Translations under genes and position numbers: made by a program
Source: Rhizobium metallidurans
Lineage (GTDB): Bacteria; Pseudomonadota; Alphaproteobacteria; Rhizobiales; Rhizobiaceae
Assembly: GCF_014196505.1 (NCBI RefSeq)
Contig: NZ_JACIDW010000004.1
Span: 1 to 64,000, forward strand
DNA length: 64,000 nucleotides
Direction: 5' to 3'
The notes under the pieces: generated by a model
What the model saw: only the letters and a program-made list of their open reading frames with translations
What the model was told of the DNA's origin: nothing
The model's database searches: none
Shown here: in pieces, positions 25,983-36,038 of the stretch
Position numbering within the stretch: position 1 is the first letter of the stretch
Layout: each line of letters begins with the position of its first letter

Positions 25983-28664
25983 ATGGCAAGAAGCACATCG
26001 CCAGCAATGGATGGCCGGCCGGACCGTTTCTCCCTCTCGGGGTTCATCTTCCGGCAGGCGCAGACCCTTTTGGGGTTCGCGATCTTCATCGCGCTGGCAC
26101 TGGCAATCGCGGCACTGGCGACCTGGAACGTCGCCGATCCGAGCTATTCCTACGCCACCGGCAACGAGCCCACCAATGTGCTCGGCTATAGCGGCGCCGC
26201 CTTCGCCGATATCCTGATGCAATTCTTCGGGCTGGCGAGCGTCGTGGCGCTGCTGCCCGTGGTCGCGTGGGCGCTGGCGCTGATCTCCGGCCGCCGCTTC
26301 ACCCGCATTCCGGCGCGCGCCGCCGCCTGGGGCCTCGGCTCCGTTCTGTCCTCGGCCGTGCTCGGCTGCTTTCCGCCGCCGCTGACCTGGCCGATCCCCA
26401 ACGGCATCGGCGGCGTCATCGGCGACATGATCCTGCGCTTCCCTGCGCTGTTCGTCGGCGCTTACCCGACCGGCACCTTCGCCATCGTCGTCGGCTGCAT
26501 CTTCGCGGTGCCCTGCGTCTGGATGATGCTGTTTGCCGCCGGCATCATCGGCCGCACCGAGGAGGAGGAAGCCGAGGAAGAGGAAGAAAACTACGCCGCC
26601 AGCCGCTCCAAGCTGCGCTCGGTGGGCGATGAGGACGAGGATGACGACGAGGGCGGCTGGCTCGCCTTCGGCGCGCTGACACACGCCTGGTACATGAGCC
26701 AGGCCCGCATGCGCCGCATGCTCGGTATGGGCCCACGCAAGCGCAAGCTTGATGATTACGACGCCCCTTACGATTTCAACGATGACGAGTTCGGCAAGCT
26801 CAACGAGCCGGTGCGCGCCAAGGCGCCCCAACGCGGCGAGCGCATGGATCCGTCGATGGATCCGTCGATCGCTCCCCGGGCCGGTTCGCCGCGCCGCGTG
26901 GTCTCGGCGCCGTCGATCTCGCTCAACGACGATGACGACGACGATATGGGCTACGGCGACATGCCGCCGCGCCCGGCCGATATCCTGCCCGACGACGAGG
27001 ACGACAATGGCTGGATGATGCGCGCCCCCGCCAGGCAGGCCGGCGGTCGCCCCGAGCCGCGCGTGCAGCAGGCCGCCGCCCGGCCCAAGCCCGGCGCCCG
27101 CATGGAGCGCGAGCAGCAGGGCTCCTTCATCCGTCCCGAAGGTTTCCAACTGCCGTCGGTGCACCTGCTCGCGGAGCCCAAGGCCGTCGTGCGCGATTCG
27201 ACGCTGTCCGCCGACGCGCTGGAACAGAATGCCCGCATGCTTGAAGGCGTGCTCGAGGATTTCGGCGTCAAGGGCGAGATCATCCATGTGCGCCCTGGGC
27301 CCGTCGTCACGCTTTACGAACTGGAGCCGGCCCCCGGCATCAAGTCGTCGCGCGTCATCGGCCTTGCCGACGATATCGCCCGCTCGATGAGCGCCATCGC
27401 CGCCCGCGTCGCCGTCGTGCCCGGCCGCAACGCCATCGGCATCGAACTGCCGAACAATATCCGCGAGACCGTCTACCTGCGCGAGATGATCGCCTCCAGG
27501 GATTTCGAAACCTCCAAGGCCAAGCTCGCCATGGCGCTGGGCAAGACCATCGGCGGCGAAGCCGTCATCGCCGATCTCGCCAAGATGCCGCATCTGCTCG
27601 TCGCCGGCACCACCGGCTCGGGTAAATCGGTCGCCATCAACACCATGATCCTGTCGCTGCTCTACCGCATGACGCCGGAGCAGTGCCGCCTGATCATGAT
27701 CGATCCGAAGATGCTCGAACTCTCCGTCTATGACGGCATCCCGCATCTGCTCTCGCCTGTCGTTACCGATCCGAAGAAGGCCGTCGTGGCGCTGAAGTGG
27801 ACGGTGCGCGAGATGGAAGAGCGCTACAAGAAGATGTCGAAGATCGGTGTACGCAACATCGACGGCTTCAATTCCCGCGTCGAGCAGGCGCTCGCCAAGG
27901 GCGAGGCGATCTCGCGCACCGTGCAGACGGGCTTCGACCGGGAAACCGGCGAGGCGATGTACGAGACCGAAGAGTTCGACCTGAAGCCGCTGCCCTATAT
28001 CGTCGTCATCATCGACGAAATGGCCGACCTGATGATGGTCGCCGGCAAGGACATCGAAGGCGCCGTGCAGCGCCTGGCGCAGATGGCGCGCGCCGCCGGC
28101 ATCCATGTCATCATGGCGACGCAGCGCCCCTCGGTCGACGTCATCACCGGCACGATCAAGGCCAACTTCCCGACCCGCATCTCCTTCCAGGTGACCTCGA
28201 AGATCGACAGCCGCACGATCCTGGGTGAACAGGGCGCCGAACAGCTGCTCGGCATGGGCGACATGCTTTACATGGCCGGCGGCGGCCGCATCCAGCGCGT
28301 CCACGGCCCGTTCGTGGCCGACATGGAAGTCGAGGACATCGTCGCCTACCTGAAGACGCAGGGCGCGCCGCAATATCTCGACGCGATCACCGCCGATGAC
28401 GACGAGGATGGCGATTATGGCGGCGGTCCCGCCGGCACCGGCAACCTCGCCGACAGCGACGATCCCTACGACCAGGCCGTCGCCATCGTCCTGCGCGACG
28501 GAAAGGCCTCGACCTCCTACATCCAGCGCCGTCTCGGCATCGGCTACAACCGCGCCGCATCGCTGATCGAGCGCATGGAGCAGGAAGGCGTGATCGGCCC
28601 GGCCAACCACGCCGGCAAGCGCGAAATCCTGGTGCCGACGGAAGGCGATATTCTCGACCGCTAG
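25983..28664 (+). CDS. ftsK: DNA translocase FtsK
   Basis: Septal DNA pump of 893 residues that clears chromosome termini and activates XerCD. It has four N-terminal membrane segments (to about residue 190), an acidic linker rich in Asp/Glu runs (190-390), then the motor with Walker [10 protein letters not shown] near residue 541 and Walker [12 protein letters not shown]. The C-terminal gamma winged helix ([20 protein letters not shown]) reads KOPS sites. ATG 25983 was chosen; the upstream open frame runs over the promoter. A CtrA box lies upstream. Confidence 0.95.
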   Translation: MARSTSPAMDGRPDRFSLSGFIFRQAQTLLGFAIFIALALAIAALATWNVADPSYSYATGNEPTNVLGYSGAAFADILMQFFGLASVVALLPVVAWALALISGRRFTRIPARAAAWGLGSVLSSAVLGCFPPPLTWPIPNGIGGVIGDMILRFPALFVGAYPTGTFAIVVGCIFAVPCVWMMLFAAGIIGRTEEEEAEEEEENYAASRSKLRSVGDEDEDDDEGGWLAFGALTHAWYMSQARMRRMLGMGPRKRKLDDYDAPYDFNDDEFGKLNEPVRAKAPQRGERMDPSMDPSIAPRAGSPRRVVSAPSISLNDDDDDDMGYGDMPPRPADILPDDEDDNGWMMRAPARQAGGRPEPRVQQAAARPKPGARMEREQQGSFIRPEGFQLPSVHLLAEPKAVVRDSTLSADALEQNARMLEGVLEDFGVKGEIIHVRPGPVVTLYELEPAPGIKSSRVIGLADDIARSMSAIAARVAVVPGRNAIGIELPNNIRETVYLREMIASRDFETSKAKLAMALGKTIGGEAVIADLAKMPHLLVAGTTGSGKSVAINTMILSLLYRMTPEQCRLIMIDPKMLELSVYDGIPHLLSPVVTDPKKAVVALKWTVREMEERYKKMSKIGVRNIDGFNSRVEQALAKGEAISRTVQTGFDRETGEAMYETEEFDLKPLPYIVVIIDEMADLMMVAGKDIEGAVQRLAQMARAAGIHVIMATQRPSVDVITGTIKANFPTRISFQVTSKIDSRTILGEQGAEQLLGMGDMLYMAGGGRIQRVHGPFVADMEVEDIVAYLKTQGAPQYLDAITADDDEDGDYGGGPAGTGNLADSDDPYDQAVAIVLRDGKASTSYIQRRLGIGYNRAASLIERMEQEGVIGPANHAGKREILVPTEGDILDR

Positions 28665-28680
28665 GGGCGAAAGCGCCCTT
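28665..28680 (+). terminator. Weak hairpin after ftsK
   Basis: GGGCG-AAAG-CGCCC begins at the base after the ftsK stop and is followed by TTGATT. The stem is short and the T tract poor. Confidence 0.35.
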
Positions 28681-28832
28681 GATTCCCGCGCAGGCGTTAC
28701 GATTTATCTCGTATGGACCGGGACTTCACGGAAACCTGATCGGTGCGAAAACGTTACGTTTGGCCGGTCCTGCGAACACGCCATGAAGACGCCGCGTTTC
28801 GGCAGCATGCAGACTGCATAAAGGAGACTTTC

Positions 28833-29510
28833 ATGAACCACTCCGACACTTTCCTGGATCGCCTCACGCTGACACGGCGCCACATGCTGGGCGCGCTTGC
28901 TGTCGCGGCGGCGTCCACGGCGCTGCCGCTCAACGTCTTCGCCCAGGCCGCCGCCGCGGCCGCGCCCAGCGCCAACACCGCGCAGGCGATCGCCGATCAT
29001 TTCTCCTCCGTCGCCACGATGCAGGGCGAGTTCGTGCAGTTCGGCCCCAAGGGCGAGCAGACCGGCGGCAAGTTCTTCATCCAGCGCCCCGGCAAGCTGC
29101 GCTTCAACTATGACGACCCGTCGCCGATCCGCGTCATCGCCGACGGCAGGAACGTGGCGATCGGCAACATGAAGCTGAAGACCTGGGACCTCTACCCGCT
29201 GTCGAAGACGCCGCTCAGCCTGCTTCTGGCTCAGAAGATCGACCTGTCGGCCGGCTCGGTGAAGAGCGTCAAGGAAGAATCCGACCTGACGACCATCGCG
29301 CTCGGCAACAGCACGGTGTTCGGCAACTCGACCATCACCATGATGTTCGATCCGAAGACCTTCGACCTGCGCCAGTGGACGATCACCGACAACCAGGGCA
29401 AGGACACCTCCGTCATGGTGTTCAACGTCCAGACCGGCGTGCAGTTCGACGACAAGGTGTTCAAGGTACCCTACGAGGTCATTCCGGGGACGGCTGCCTA
29501 TCGGGATTGA
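28833..29510 (+). CDS. lolA: Outer-membrane lipoprotein carrier LolA
   Basis: Periplasmic chaperone that ferries lipoproteins from the LolCDE complex to the outer membrane. The 225-residue product has the LolA fold region (MQGEFVQFGPKGEQ...GKLRFNYDDPSP). Its signal sequence contains TRRHMLG ahead of a hydrophobic Ala-rich stretch, a twin-arginine-like motif rather than a plain Sec signal. Start chosen for AAGGAG seven bases upstream. ftsK followed by lolA is a common bacterial gene order. Confidence 0.88.
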   Translation: MNHSDTFLDRLTLTRRHMLGALAVAAASTALPLNVFAQAAAAAAPSANTAQAIADHFSSVATMQGEFVQFGPKGEQTGGKFFIQRPGKLRFNYDDPSPIRVIADGRNVAIGNMKLKTWDLYPLSKTPLSLLLAQKIDLSAGSVKSVKEESDLTTIALGNSTVFGNSTITMMFDPKTFDLRQWTITDNQGKDTSVMVFNVQTGVQFDDKVFKVPYEVIPGTAAYRD

Positions 29511-29621
29511 GTTCGGCGGCGGGGTGACTGCTCCGCCGTTCCGGCCCCTCAAAACATTGATTTGCGCATCGTTCTTGCCCATGTTGAACCAGGGGCAGGA
29601 CAACGGATCGGGCGGGAGCAC

Positions 29622-30950
29622 ATGCTGCAACGGACTGATGAAACAGATGCCGCGCTGATCGACAGGCTGCAGCAGGCGGCGTTCAACTACTTCCTGAAAC
29701 ATGCCAATCCCGATAACGGGCTCATCGCCGACACCTCGGTCGCGGGCGTGCCCTGCAGCATCGCCGCCGTCGGCTTCGCGCTGTCGTCCTACCCGGTCGC
29801 CGTCGAGCGCGGCTGGATGACGCGGGCCGATGCGATATCGCGCACCACGACGACACTCTGCTTCTTCGCCAACGGCCACCAGGGCCGCGAGCGCCACGCG
29901 ATCGGCTACAAAGGCTTCTTCTACCACTTCCTGCACATGGACACCGGCAACCGCGCCTGGAACAGCGAGCTGTCGACCATCGACACGACGCTGCTCGTGG
30001 CCGGCGTGCTGACGGCAGCCGCCTATTTCGATGGCGACAGCGAGGCCGAGACCGAGATCCGCCGTCTCGCGACGCTGATCTACGAGCGCATCGACTGGCG
30101 CTGGGCGCTGAACAAGGGCGAGACCGTCTGCATGGGCTGGAAGCCCGGTAGCGGCTTCCTTCGCTGGCGCTGGCAGGGCTATGACGAGGCGGTGCTGCTC
30201 TACACGCTGGCGCTCGCCTCGCCGACGCATCCGATCCCGCAATCGAGCTACGACGCCTTCACCGCGAGCTATTCCTGGATGCTGTTCGGCGACAAGTGCT
30301 ATCTCTACGCCGGTCCCTTCTTCATCCACCTGTTCTCGCATGCGTGGATCGATTTTCGCGGCATCCGCGACAAGCCGATGGCGGCGCGCGACAGCGATTA
30401 TTTCCGCAACACGCAGATCTGCATCGAGGTGCAGCGCGATTACGCCGAGCGCAATCCCGGCAATTTCGTCGGCTATTCCAGGGATATCTGGGGTCTTTCC
30501 GCCTCCGACGGCCCGCCGCCGTCGCGCAGACGTCATGGCGACCGGCGCCCGAACGTGCTCGGCTACGCCGCCCGCGGCGCGCCGCTTGGCCCCGACGACG
30601 GCACGCTGGCGCCCTGGTGCGCGCTGGCGTCATTGCCCTACGACCGCGAGGCGGCGATCTCGGGCACGCGCGCGCTGCTGCAGACCTATCACAACCTCTG
30701 CGGCGAAGGCCGCTTCCCCGGCGGTTTCAACCCGTCGGTGAAGACGGCGGGACCCGAGGGCTGGGTGGACGATCGCTGCGTCGGCATCGACCAGGGACTG
30801 CTCGTCATGTCGATCGAAAACGACCGCTCCGATTTCGTCTGGAGCCTGATGCGCAAGTCCGACATCATCCGCACCGGCCTCACGCGCGCCGGCTTTACCG
30901 GCGGCTGGCTCGAAGACGAGGCGGAAGACGACGAGCGCAAGTTCGCCTAA
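29622..30950 (+). CDS. Glycoamylase-domain protein (PF10091, GH144-like)
   Basis: A 442-residue protein matching the glucoamylase-like domain found in beta-1,2-glucan hydrolases and in the C-terminal part of cyclic beta-1,2-glucan synthase. Recognisable stretches are FNYFLKHANPDNGLIADTS, the repeated ELSTIDTTLL, FIHLFSHAWIDFRGI and GYSRDIWGLSASDGP. No signal peptide is visible, so a cytoplasmic location is likely. CGGGAG precedes ATG 29622. A role in trimming or recycling osmoregulated glucans is an inference from the family. Confidence 0.8.
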   Translation: MLQRTDETDAALIDRLQQAAFNYFLKHANPDNGLIADTSVAGVPCSIAAVGFALSSYPVAVERGWMTRADAISRTTTTLCFFANGHQGRERHAIGYKGFFYHFLHMDTGNRAWNSELSTIDTTLLVAGVLTAAAYFDGDSEAETEIRRLATLIYERIDWRWALNKGETVCMGWKPGSGFLRWRWQGYDEAVLLYTLALASPTHPIPQSSYDAFTASYSWMLFGDKCYLYAGPFFIHLFSHAWIDFRGIRDKPMAARDSDYFRNTQICIEVQRDYAERNPGNFVGYSRDIWGLSASDGPPPSRRRHGDRRPNVLGYAARGAPLGPDDGTLAPWCALASLPYDREAAISGTRALLQTYHNLCGEGRFPGGFNPSVKTAGPEGWVDDRCVGIDQGLLVMSIENDRSDFVWSLMRKSDIIRTGLTRAGFTGGWLEDEAEDDERKFA

Positions 30951-31031
30951 GTGAAGTTCGCCTGAATGACGATCGCCTGATTGGCGGTTTCGGGCGGGCG
31001 CGAAAAGCGCGCGCCACGATGCGAAGACGGC

Positions 31032-32069
31032 TCAGCGCGCGAAGACATGCGCCTTGCCGGCGATCTCCAGCCGCACCCGGTCGCCGCGCGAAGGCAGCGC
31101 CACGCTGGAGGTCTTGATCAGGATCGGCGGCAGCGCCACGCCGTCGAGCGATACGGCGACCGTGCAGGTCGCGCCCCCGAAATCCACCTCGACCACGCGC
31201 CCGCCATAAGGCTGCTCGCTGCTGTCGGTGACGACGCGGATCTGCTCCGGCCGCAGCATGATCTCGACCTTGCCCTGATGCTCGCTGTCGACCGCGACAT
31301 GGCCCAGCGCGCAATCGGCATGGCCGTTGCGGATGATCGCCGGCAGCATCACCGCATCGCCGAGAAACAGCGCCGTCTCGCGGTCGCGCGGCGCCAGATA
31401 GAGCGATTGCGGCGATCCGGCCTGCACCAGCCTGCCGTCGCGAAGCACCGCCACCTGGTCGGCGTAGGAGAGCGCCTCGGCCTGGTCGTGGGTGACGAGG
31501 ATGCTGGTGATGCCGGCCGCCTGCAGCACGCGGGCCACCGCCTTGCGCATGTTTTCGCGCAGGCCCGTATCGAGCGCCGAGAATGGCTCGTCGAGCAGCA
31601 TCAGGCGCGGTTCGCGGCCGAGCGCGCGCGCCAGCGCCACGCGCTGCTGCTGGCCGCCGGAGAGCTGGTGCGGGCGGCGCGTCAGCATGCCGCGATCGAG
31701 CTCGACCATGTCGAGCAGCTCGAGCACCCGCTTGTCGCGGTTATCAGCGCCGCGCGCGATGCCGAAGCCGATATTGCCGGCCACGTCGAGATGCGGAAAC
31801 AGCGCGCCTTCCTGCGAGACGATGCCGATGCCGCGCCTGTGCGCCGGAACGGCGGCCGGCCCGTCGGCCAGGAGCTCGCCGTCAAGCATGACCCGGCCGC
31901 TATCGGGCTGCTCGAAGCCGGCGATGATGCGAAGCAGCGTCGTCTTGCCCGAGCCGGAGGGACCGACCACGGCGGTGCGGCTGCCCGCCGTCACGTCGAG
32001 CGAGATAGTGTCGAGCGCCTGCACCTGACCGTAACGCTTGCTGGCACCTTCGATCGTAAGCAGCGTCAT
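31032..32069 (-). CDS. Fe(III) ABC transporter ATP-binding protein (FbpC-like)
   Basis: ATPase of 345 residues with Walker [10 protein letters not shown] near residue 37, signature LSGGQQQR, Walker [13 protein letters not shown], and a C-terminal TOBE domain typical of the FbpC/PotA group. It overlaps the permease gene by four bases (ATGA). Context (double permease, Tyr-rich binding protein, Irr box) points to ferric iron rather than spermidine or sulfate. Confidence 0.88.
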   Translation of the reverse strand: MTLLTIEGASKRYGQVQALDTISLDVTAGSRTAVVGPSGSGKTTLLRIIAGFEQPDSGRVMLDGELLADGPAAVPAHRRGIGIVSQEGALFPHLDVAGNIGFGIARGADNRDKRVLELLDMVELDRGMLTRRPHQLSGGQQQRVALARALGREPRLMLLDEPFSALDTGLRENMRKAVARVLQAAGITSILVTHDQAEALSYADQVAVLRDGRLVQAGSPQSLYLAPRDRETALFLGDAVMLPAIIRNGHADCALGHVAVDSEHQGKVEIMLRPEQIRVVTDSSEQPYGGRVVEVDFGGATCTVAVSLDGVALPPILIKTSSVALPSRGDRVRLEIAGKAHVFAR

Positions 32070-33682
32070 TGTCCGGCGGTCCGTTTCGATTGAGCATGAA
32101 GGAGAAGGGTCAGCGGCAGCGACAGCACGACCATCATGAAGGCGTAAGGGGCGGCGGCGACGTAATCGATCTCGCTGGTGAGCGACCAGAATTTCGTGGC
32201 CAGCGTCTGGACGCCGTTGGGCGACAGCATCAGCGTCGCCGTCAGCTCGTTGGTGATGCCGAGCGCCACCAGCGCGATGCTGGCCGCGGCACCCGGCGCG
32301 GCAAGCCGCATGGTCACCTGCCGCACCGCCTGGCCCGGCGTGCGTCCGAGCGCCATCGCCGCCCGCTCCAGCTCCACCGGCGCCTGCGCGATGCTGGCCC
32401 TGAGGCCGACCATGGCGCGCGGCAGGAAGAGCAGGATATAGGCGAGCAGCAGCGTCGCGAAGGTCTGGTAGAGCGGCAGCACCAGCCGCACGGTGATCGT
32501 CACTAGCGCCAGCGCCACGACCACGCCCGGCAGCGAGCCGACGTAATAGTGGCAGGCCTCGAGAACGCGCTGCACGCGGCCCGGCGCGCGCACCGACAGC
32601 CAGGCCATCGGGGCCGCCGCGATCGTCGCCAGGATACCGCCGGCGAGCGCCAGCACGATCGACTGGACGAAGGCATTGCCGACCTCGACGCGCCAGATGC
32701 CGGCGCCGCCGAGATAGAGCCAGCGCACCAGCGTCACGAAGGGAACGCCGAGCGTCAGCGCCGCGACGACGAGAGGCAGAAGCATGGCCGGCACCGTGTA
32801 CCAGCCGAGGCGGCGGCGATCGGCCGGCCGCGCCGAGCCGGAGCCGACGCGGGCGTAGCGCTCGTTGCCGCGCACCAGCACCTCGATGGCGAGCAGAAGC
32901 AGGCAGAAGGCGACCAGCACGCCGCCGAGCATATTGGCGGCCGGGCTGTTATAGGCCGACTGGAACTGATCGACGATCGCGGTCGCGAAGGTGTCGAAGC
33001 GGATCATCACGAAGAGCCCGTATTCCGACAGCAGATGCAAGGCGATCAGGAGCGAGCCGCCGCAGATGGCAAGTCTCAGCTGCGGCAGGATGGTGCGGAA
33101 GAACACCGCCCAGGGTCCAAGCCCGAGCGAGGCGGCGGCATCCTCGATCGCCGGATCGAGCCGGCGCAGCGCCGCCGCCACGGGCAGATAGAGGAACGGA
33201 TAGTAGGCGAGCACCGAAACGAAGACGCCGCTCTGCAGCCCGCGCATCCCCGGCACCAGGCTGACCCAGGCATAGGAATGCACGAAGGCGGGTACGGCCA
33301 GCGGCGCCACCGCAAGCCACGCCCAGAGCCGCGCCAGGGGCACGTCGGTGCGCTCGGTGATCCAGGCGAGCGTCACCGCCAGCACGATCGCCAACGGTAC
33401 GGTGACGACTTCGAGAGCCACGGTGTTGACGAGCAGCTCGCCGACGCGCGGACGGAAGATCAGTTGCTTCACGGTGTCCCAGCCGACATCGACGGTGATC
33501 CAGGCGATGAAGCCGAGGGGAACGAGGCTGAACAGGGCGACGATGGTCGCGAAGGCGACGACAGGCGTGTACGGCATGCGCCGACGCGGCGGCGCCAGCT
33601 TCAGCGCCGGCCGGGCTGCCGGCGCGTTCGGGCCGGCGTTGAGAAATCTGTTGTCCTGCAGCAAGACCGCCGCCTCTGACAC
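32066..33682 (-). CDS. Fe(III) ABC transporter permease (FbpB-like)
   Basis: Fused double permease of about 538 residues with two BPD_transp_1 halves and some twelve membrane segments. Each half has an EAA loop, for example [20 protein letters not shown] and [14 protein letters not shown]. The exact start is unclear: the frame is open to a TTG at 33700, but that lies inside a terminator-like hairpin, so I use GTG 33682. ATG 33577 is also possible. Confidence 0.85.
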   Translation of the reverse strand: MSEAAVLLQDNRFLNAGPNAPAARPALKLAPPRRRMPYTPVVAFATIVALFSLVPLGFIAWITVDVGWDTVKQLIFRPRVGELLVNTVALEVVTVPLAIVLAVTLAWITERTDVPLARLWAWLAVAPLAVPAFVHSYAWVSLVPGMRGLQSGVFVSVLAYYPFLYLPVAAALRRLDPAIEDAAASLGLGPWAVFFRTILPQLRLAICGGSLLIALHLLSEYGLFVMIRFDTFATAIVDQFQSAYNSPAANMLGGVLVAFCLLLLAIEVLVRGNERYARVGSGSARPADRRRLGWYTVPAMLLPLVVAALTLGVPFVTLVRWLYLGGAGIWRVEVGNAFVQSIVLALAGGILATIAAAPMAWLSVRAPGRVQRVLEACHYYVGSLPGVVVALALVTITVRLVLPLYQTFATLLLAYILLFLPRAMVGLRASIAQAPVELERAAMALGRTPGQAVRQVTMRLAAPGAAASIALVALGITNELTATLMLSPNGVQTLATKFWSLTSEIDYVAAAPYAFMMVVLSLPLTLLLHAQSKRTAGQ

Positions 33683-33694
33683 GCTGAAAAAGGA

Positions 33695-33722
33695 GGGCAA
33701 CCGCCGTTTAAAGCGGTTGCCC
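33695..33722 (-). terminator. Attenuating hairpin between binding-protein and permease genes
   Basis: On the minus strand GGGCAACCGC and GCGGTTGCCC form a ten-pair stem, followed by TCCTTTTTC. It lies after the binding-protein gene and just before the permease start, where partial termination would give more binding protein than membrane components. Confidence 0.7.
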
Positions 33723-33802
33723 TTTATCGTCTTGCCCTAAGGTTTTCTTGAGCCAAAAGCAATAGTTTTCGCCCGAAACGCCACGGACGGAAGGACAGCC
33801 GG

Positions 33803-34834
33803 TCAGATGAGGCCGGCGGCGGTGATCATCTCCACCACCTTCTTGCTGTCGAGTTGCGAGGCGTCGACCTTCGGCGCCTGCAGCTCGTCCATCGGCACCA
33901 GCTTGTCGTTGGAGGCGACACCCTTGCCGACGACATACTCATAGGAGGTGCCGTTCTTCAGGATCGTCTGGCCGGCCTTGCCGGTGATGAATTTCAAAAA
34001 CGCCTGCGCTTCCTTCTGGTGCTGGCTCGATTTCAGGATGCCGCCGCCCGACAGGCTGACGAAGGCGCCCGGATCCTGGTTCTTGAAGTAGTACAGCCCC
34101 ACGTTCTTGCTGTTTTCGGCCGTCCCCGCCTGATCGCCGAACCAGTAGTAGTGATAGATGATCGCGCCTTCGACCTCGCCCGCGTTGACGGCCTTCATGG
34201 CGACGGTATTGCTCTTGTAGGAGATTCCGTTTTCCTTCAGCGCCTTCAGCCAGGCGGCCGTCGCCTCTTCGCCCTTCAGCTGAAGCAAGGCGCTGACGAT
34301 CGCCTGGAAATCGGCGCCGACAGGTGCCGCGCCCCAGCGGCCCTTCCAGGCCGGATCGGCGAGATCGAGCATCGACTTCGGCAGCTTGTCTTCGCTGAGC
34401 TTCGTCTTGTCATAGGCAAACACCGTGGAGCGCGCGCCGATACCGGTCCACATGCCGTTCTTCGAGCGGAACTGCTCGGGCACCTGGTCGAGCGTTTCCT
34501 TGTCGATCGGCGCGAACAGGCCGGCGGCATCGACCAGCGTCATCGCCGGCGAATTCTCCGTGAGGAACACGTCGGCGGGCGACGCCTCGTCTTCCTGGAT
34601 GATCTGGTTGGCGAACTGCATGTCGCCGCCCTGGCGCATCGTCACCTTGATGCCGGTCTCCTTGGTGAAGGCGTCCACCCACTCCTGGCCGAGAGCCTGG
34701 TGCTGGGCGTTATAGACGACGATCCCCTCCGAATCGTCCTCCTGCGCCACGGCGCCCGAAGTAAGCGATGTCGCGGCGAAAAGCACCGCGCCGAGAGCGG
34801 CGGCATGCGAGAGGCGACTAAGGGAGACGGTCAT
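33803..34834 (-). CDS. Fe(III)-binding periplasmic protein (FbpA-like)
   Basis: Solute-binding protein of 343 residues with a Sec signal (MTVSLSRLSHAAALGAVLF..., cleaved near VAQED). The mature part begins IVVYNAQH, as in ferric-binding proteins, and has the tyrosine pair in IIYHYYWFGDQ that coordinates Fe(III) in this family. Start at 34834, behind GGAGGG. An Irr-type box lies about 120 bp upstream, consistent with iron control. It is the first gene of the transporter operon. Confidence 0.88.
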   Translation of the reverse strand: MTVSLSRLSHAAALGAVLFAATSLTSGAVAQEDDSEGIVVYNAQHQALGQEWVDAFTKETGIKVTMRQGGDMQFANQIIQEDEASPADVFLTENSPAMTLVDAAGLFAPIDKETLDQVPEQFRSKNGMWTGIGARSTVFAYDKTKLSEDKLPKSMLDLADPAWKGRWGAAPVGADFQAIVSALLQLKGEEATAAWLKALKENGISYKSNTVAMKAVNAGEVEGAIIYHYYWFGDQAGTAENSKNVGLYYFKNQDPGAFVSLSGGGILKSSQHQKEAQAFLKFITGKAGQTILKNGTSYEYVVGKGVASNDKLVPMDELQAPKVDASQLDSKKVVEMITAAGLI

Positions 34835-34956
34835 GATGCCCTCCATGGCATTCACCTGCGATATCCGGATGATGGCAGCGGTATATTTTCCTTGCCACTC
34901 AATTTCAAGTTTGCGCACTCCGGGAGCCATCACAAAGGCTTGAAATAATTGGTATA

Positions 34957-34973
34957 TTTTAGAACGATTCTAG
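34957..34973. promoter_or_regulatory. Irr box (iron control element) upstream of the Fe transporter
   Basis: TTTAGAACGATTCTAGA matches the rhizobial Irr/ICE consensus TTTAGAA-N3-TTCTAAA at all but one position and is an interrupted palindrome. It overlaps the stop codon of the dehydrogenase gene at 34970 and precedes the iron transporter operon. Irr regulates iron and haem genes in Rhizobiales. Confidence 0.75.
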
Positions 34974-35959
34974 AGCGCTCGGATGAGCGAGACCAGTTCG
35001 TCCTCGACCTCGATGCCGTTCTCGATCGCCATGCGCCGGGCGTTCTGCCCGCGCCGGCCCGGTAGCCGCGCATCCGGATCGGACGTGATCTCCTCGGCGA
35101 GCCGGCCCATGCGCGCGGCGGCGACCGCGCCGCCGGCGGCATCGGGATTGATGACAACAAGCATATGCCCGAGCGCCGGAGCGGCCCCCTGATCGTCGAA
35201 CAGCGACGACGCCTCGAAGGAGAAGTTGGCGCCGGTGAGCGCGCCGGCCATGATCTCGACCATCATCGCGAGCGCCGCGCCCTTGGCTTCGCCCGATGGG
35301 ATCATGGTGCCGGCCAGTGCTTCGACGGCGTCCGTGGTCGGCTGGCCATTGCGGTCGAAGGCCCAGCTGTCGGGGATCGGCACGCCCTTCTGCCTGGCCG
35401 CCATGATCTTCCCACGCGCGACGCGCGACAGCGCCATGTCGATGACAACGGGATCGGCGTCCGGCACGGGGGCGGCGAAGGCGATCGGATTGGTGCCGAA
35501 CACGGGCTTGCGGCCGCCCCATGCCGCCATCGAGGCCGGCGCATTGGCGACCATCAGCGCCACCAGCCCCATTTCGGCGAAGCGCTCGACCGTCAGCGCC
35601 AGCACGCCGGCATGGTGCGAGCGGCGGAAGGCGGCGGCCGCGATGCCCTGCTCGCGCGCGATATCGGGAACGACGGACAAGGCGAGATCGATAGCCGGAT
35701 AAGCGTAGCCGTGATTGGCATCGATCTGCACGACGGCGGGAAATGGCCGCAGCAGAGACGGCGTCGCGAAACCATCGACCTTGCCGGCCCTCGCCTGGCT
35801 GGAATAGGCCTCGACGCGCCTGAGCCCGTGCCCGCCCTGCCCGGCTGCTTCCGCCGCCACCAGCGCGCGGGCGACCGAACGGGCATTGGCCTCGCTCACC
35901 CGGTTTCTGGTCAACACCTCGAAAACCAGGGCTTCAGCGGCGGCAAGTGTCAGATGCAT
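34970..35959 (-). CDS. Ldh/DpkA-family NAD(P)-dependent reductase, probable piperideine-2-carboxylate reductase
   Basis: A 329-residue member of the malate/L-lactate dehydrogenase (type 2) fold, with the family blocks GGHGLRR, HHAGVLALTVER, FGTNPIAFAAPV and IPSGEAKG. This family includes DpkA, which reduces delta1-piperideine-2-carboxylate to L-pipecolate, as well as malate, lactate and ureidoglycolate dehydrogenases. The DpkA role is proposed because pipecolate oxidase, semialdehyde dehydrogenase and 2-oxoadipate decarboxylase genes lie directly upstream. A strong terminator sits 18 bases before its start, so expression from that operon would need readthrough. Confidence 0.75.
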   Translation of the reverse strand: MHLTLAAAEALVFEVLTRNRVSEANARSVARALVAAEAAGQGGHGLRRVEAYSSQARAGKVDGFATPSLLRPFPAVVQIDANHGYAYPAIDLALSVVPDIAREQGIAAAAFRRSHHAGVLALTVERFAEMGLVALMVANAPASMAAWGGRKPVFGTNPIAFAAPVPDADPVVIDMALSRVARGKIMAARQKGVPIPDSWAFDRNGQPTTDAVEALAGTMIPSGEAKGAALAMMVEIMAGALTGANFSFEASSLFDDQGAAPALGHMLVVINPDAAGGAVAAARMGRLAEEITSDPDARLPGRRGQNARRMAIENGIEVEDELVSLIRAL

Positions 35960-35976
35960 GAGGAACCCACGTCATG

Positions 35977-36007
35977 AAAAAGGCGATAACGCGGTTACGT
36001 TATCGCC
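35977..36007 (-). terminator. Terminator/attenuator between amaB and the dpkA-like gene
   Basis: On the minus strand GGCGATAACG and CGTTATCGCC form a perfect ten-pair stem with a six-base loop and are followed directly by TTTTTC. The dpkA-like start codon is only 18 bases beyond. Confidence 0.85.
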
Positions 36008-36038
36008 CTTCCTGCGATGCAGCAATCGATCGCGACGC

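Noticed and set aside
25959..28610. Long minus-strand open frame opposite ftsK
   Set aside because: The translation is His/Asp/Gly-rich antisense of a high-GC gene with no family resemblance; ftsK on the plus strand is certain.
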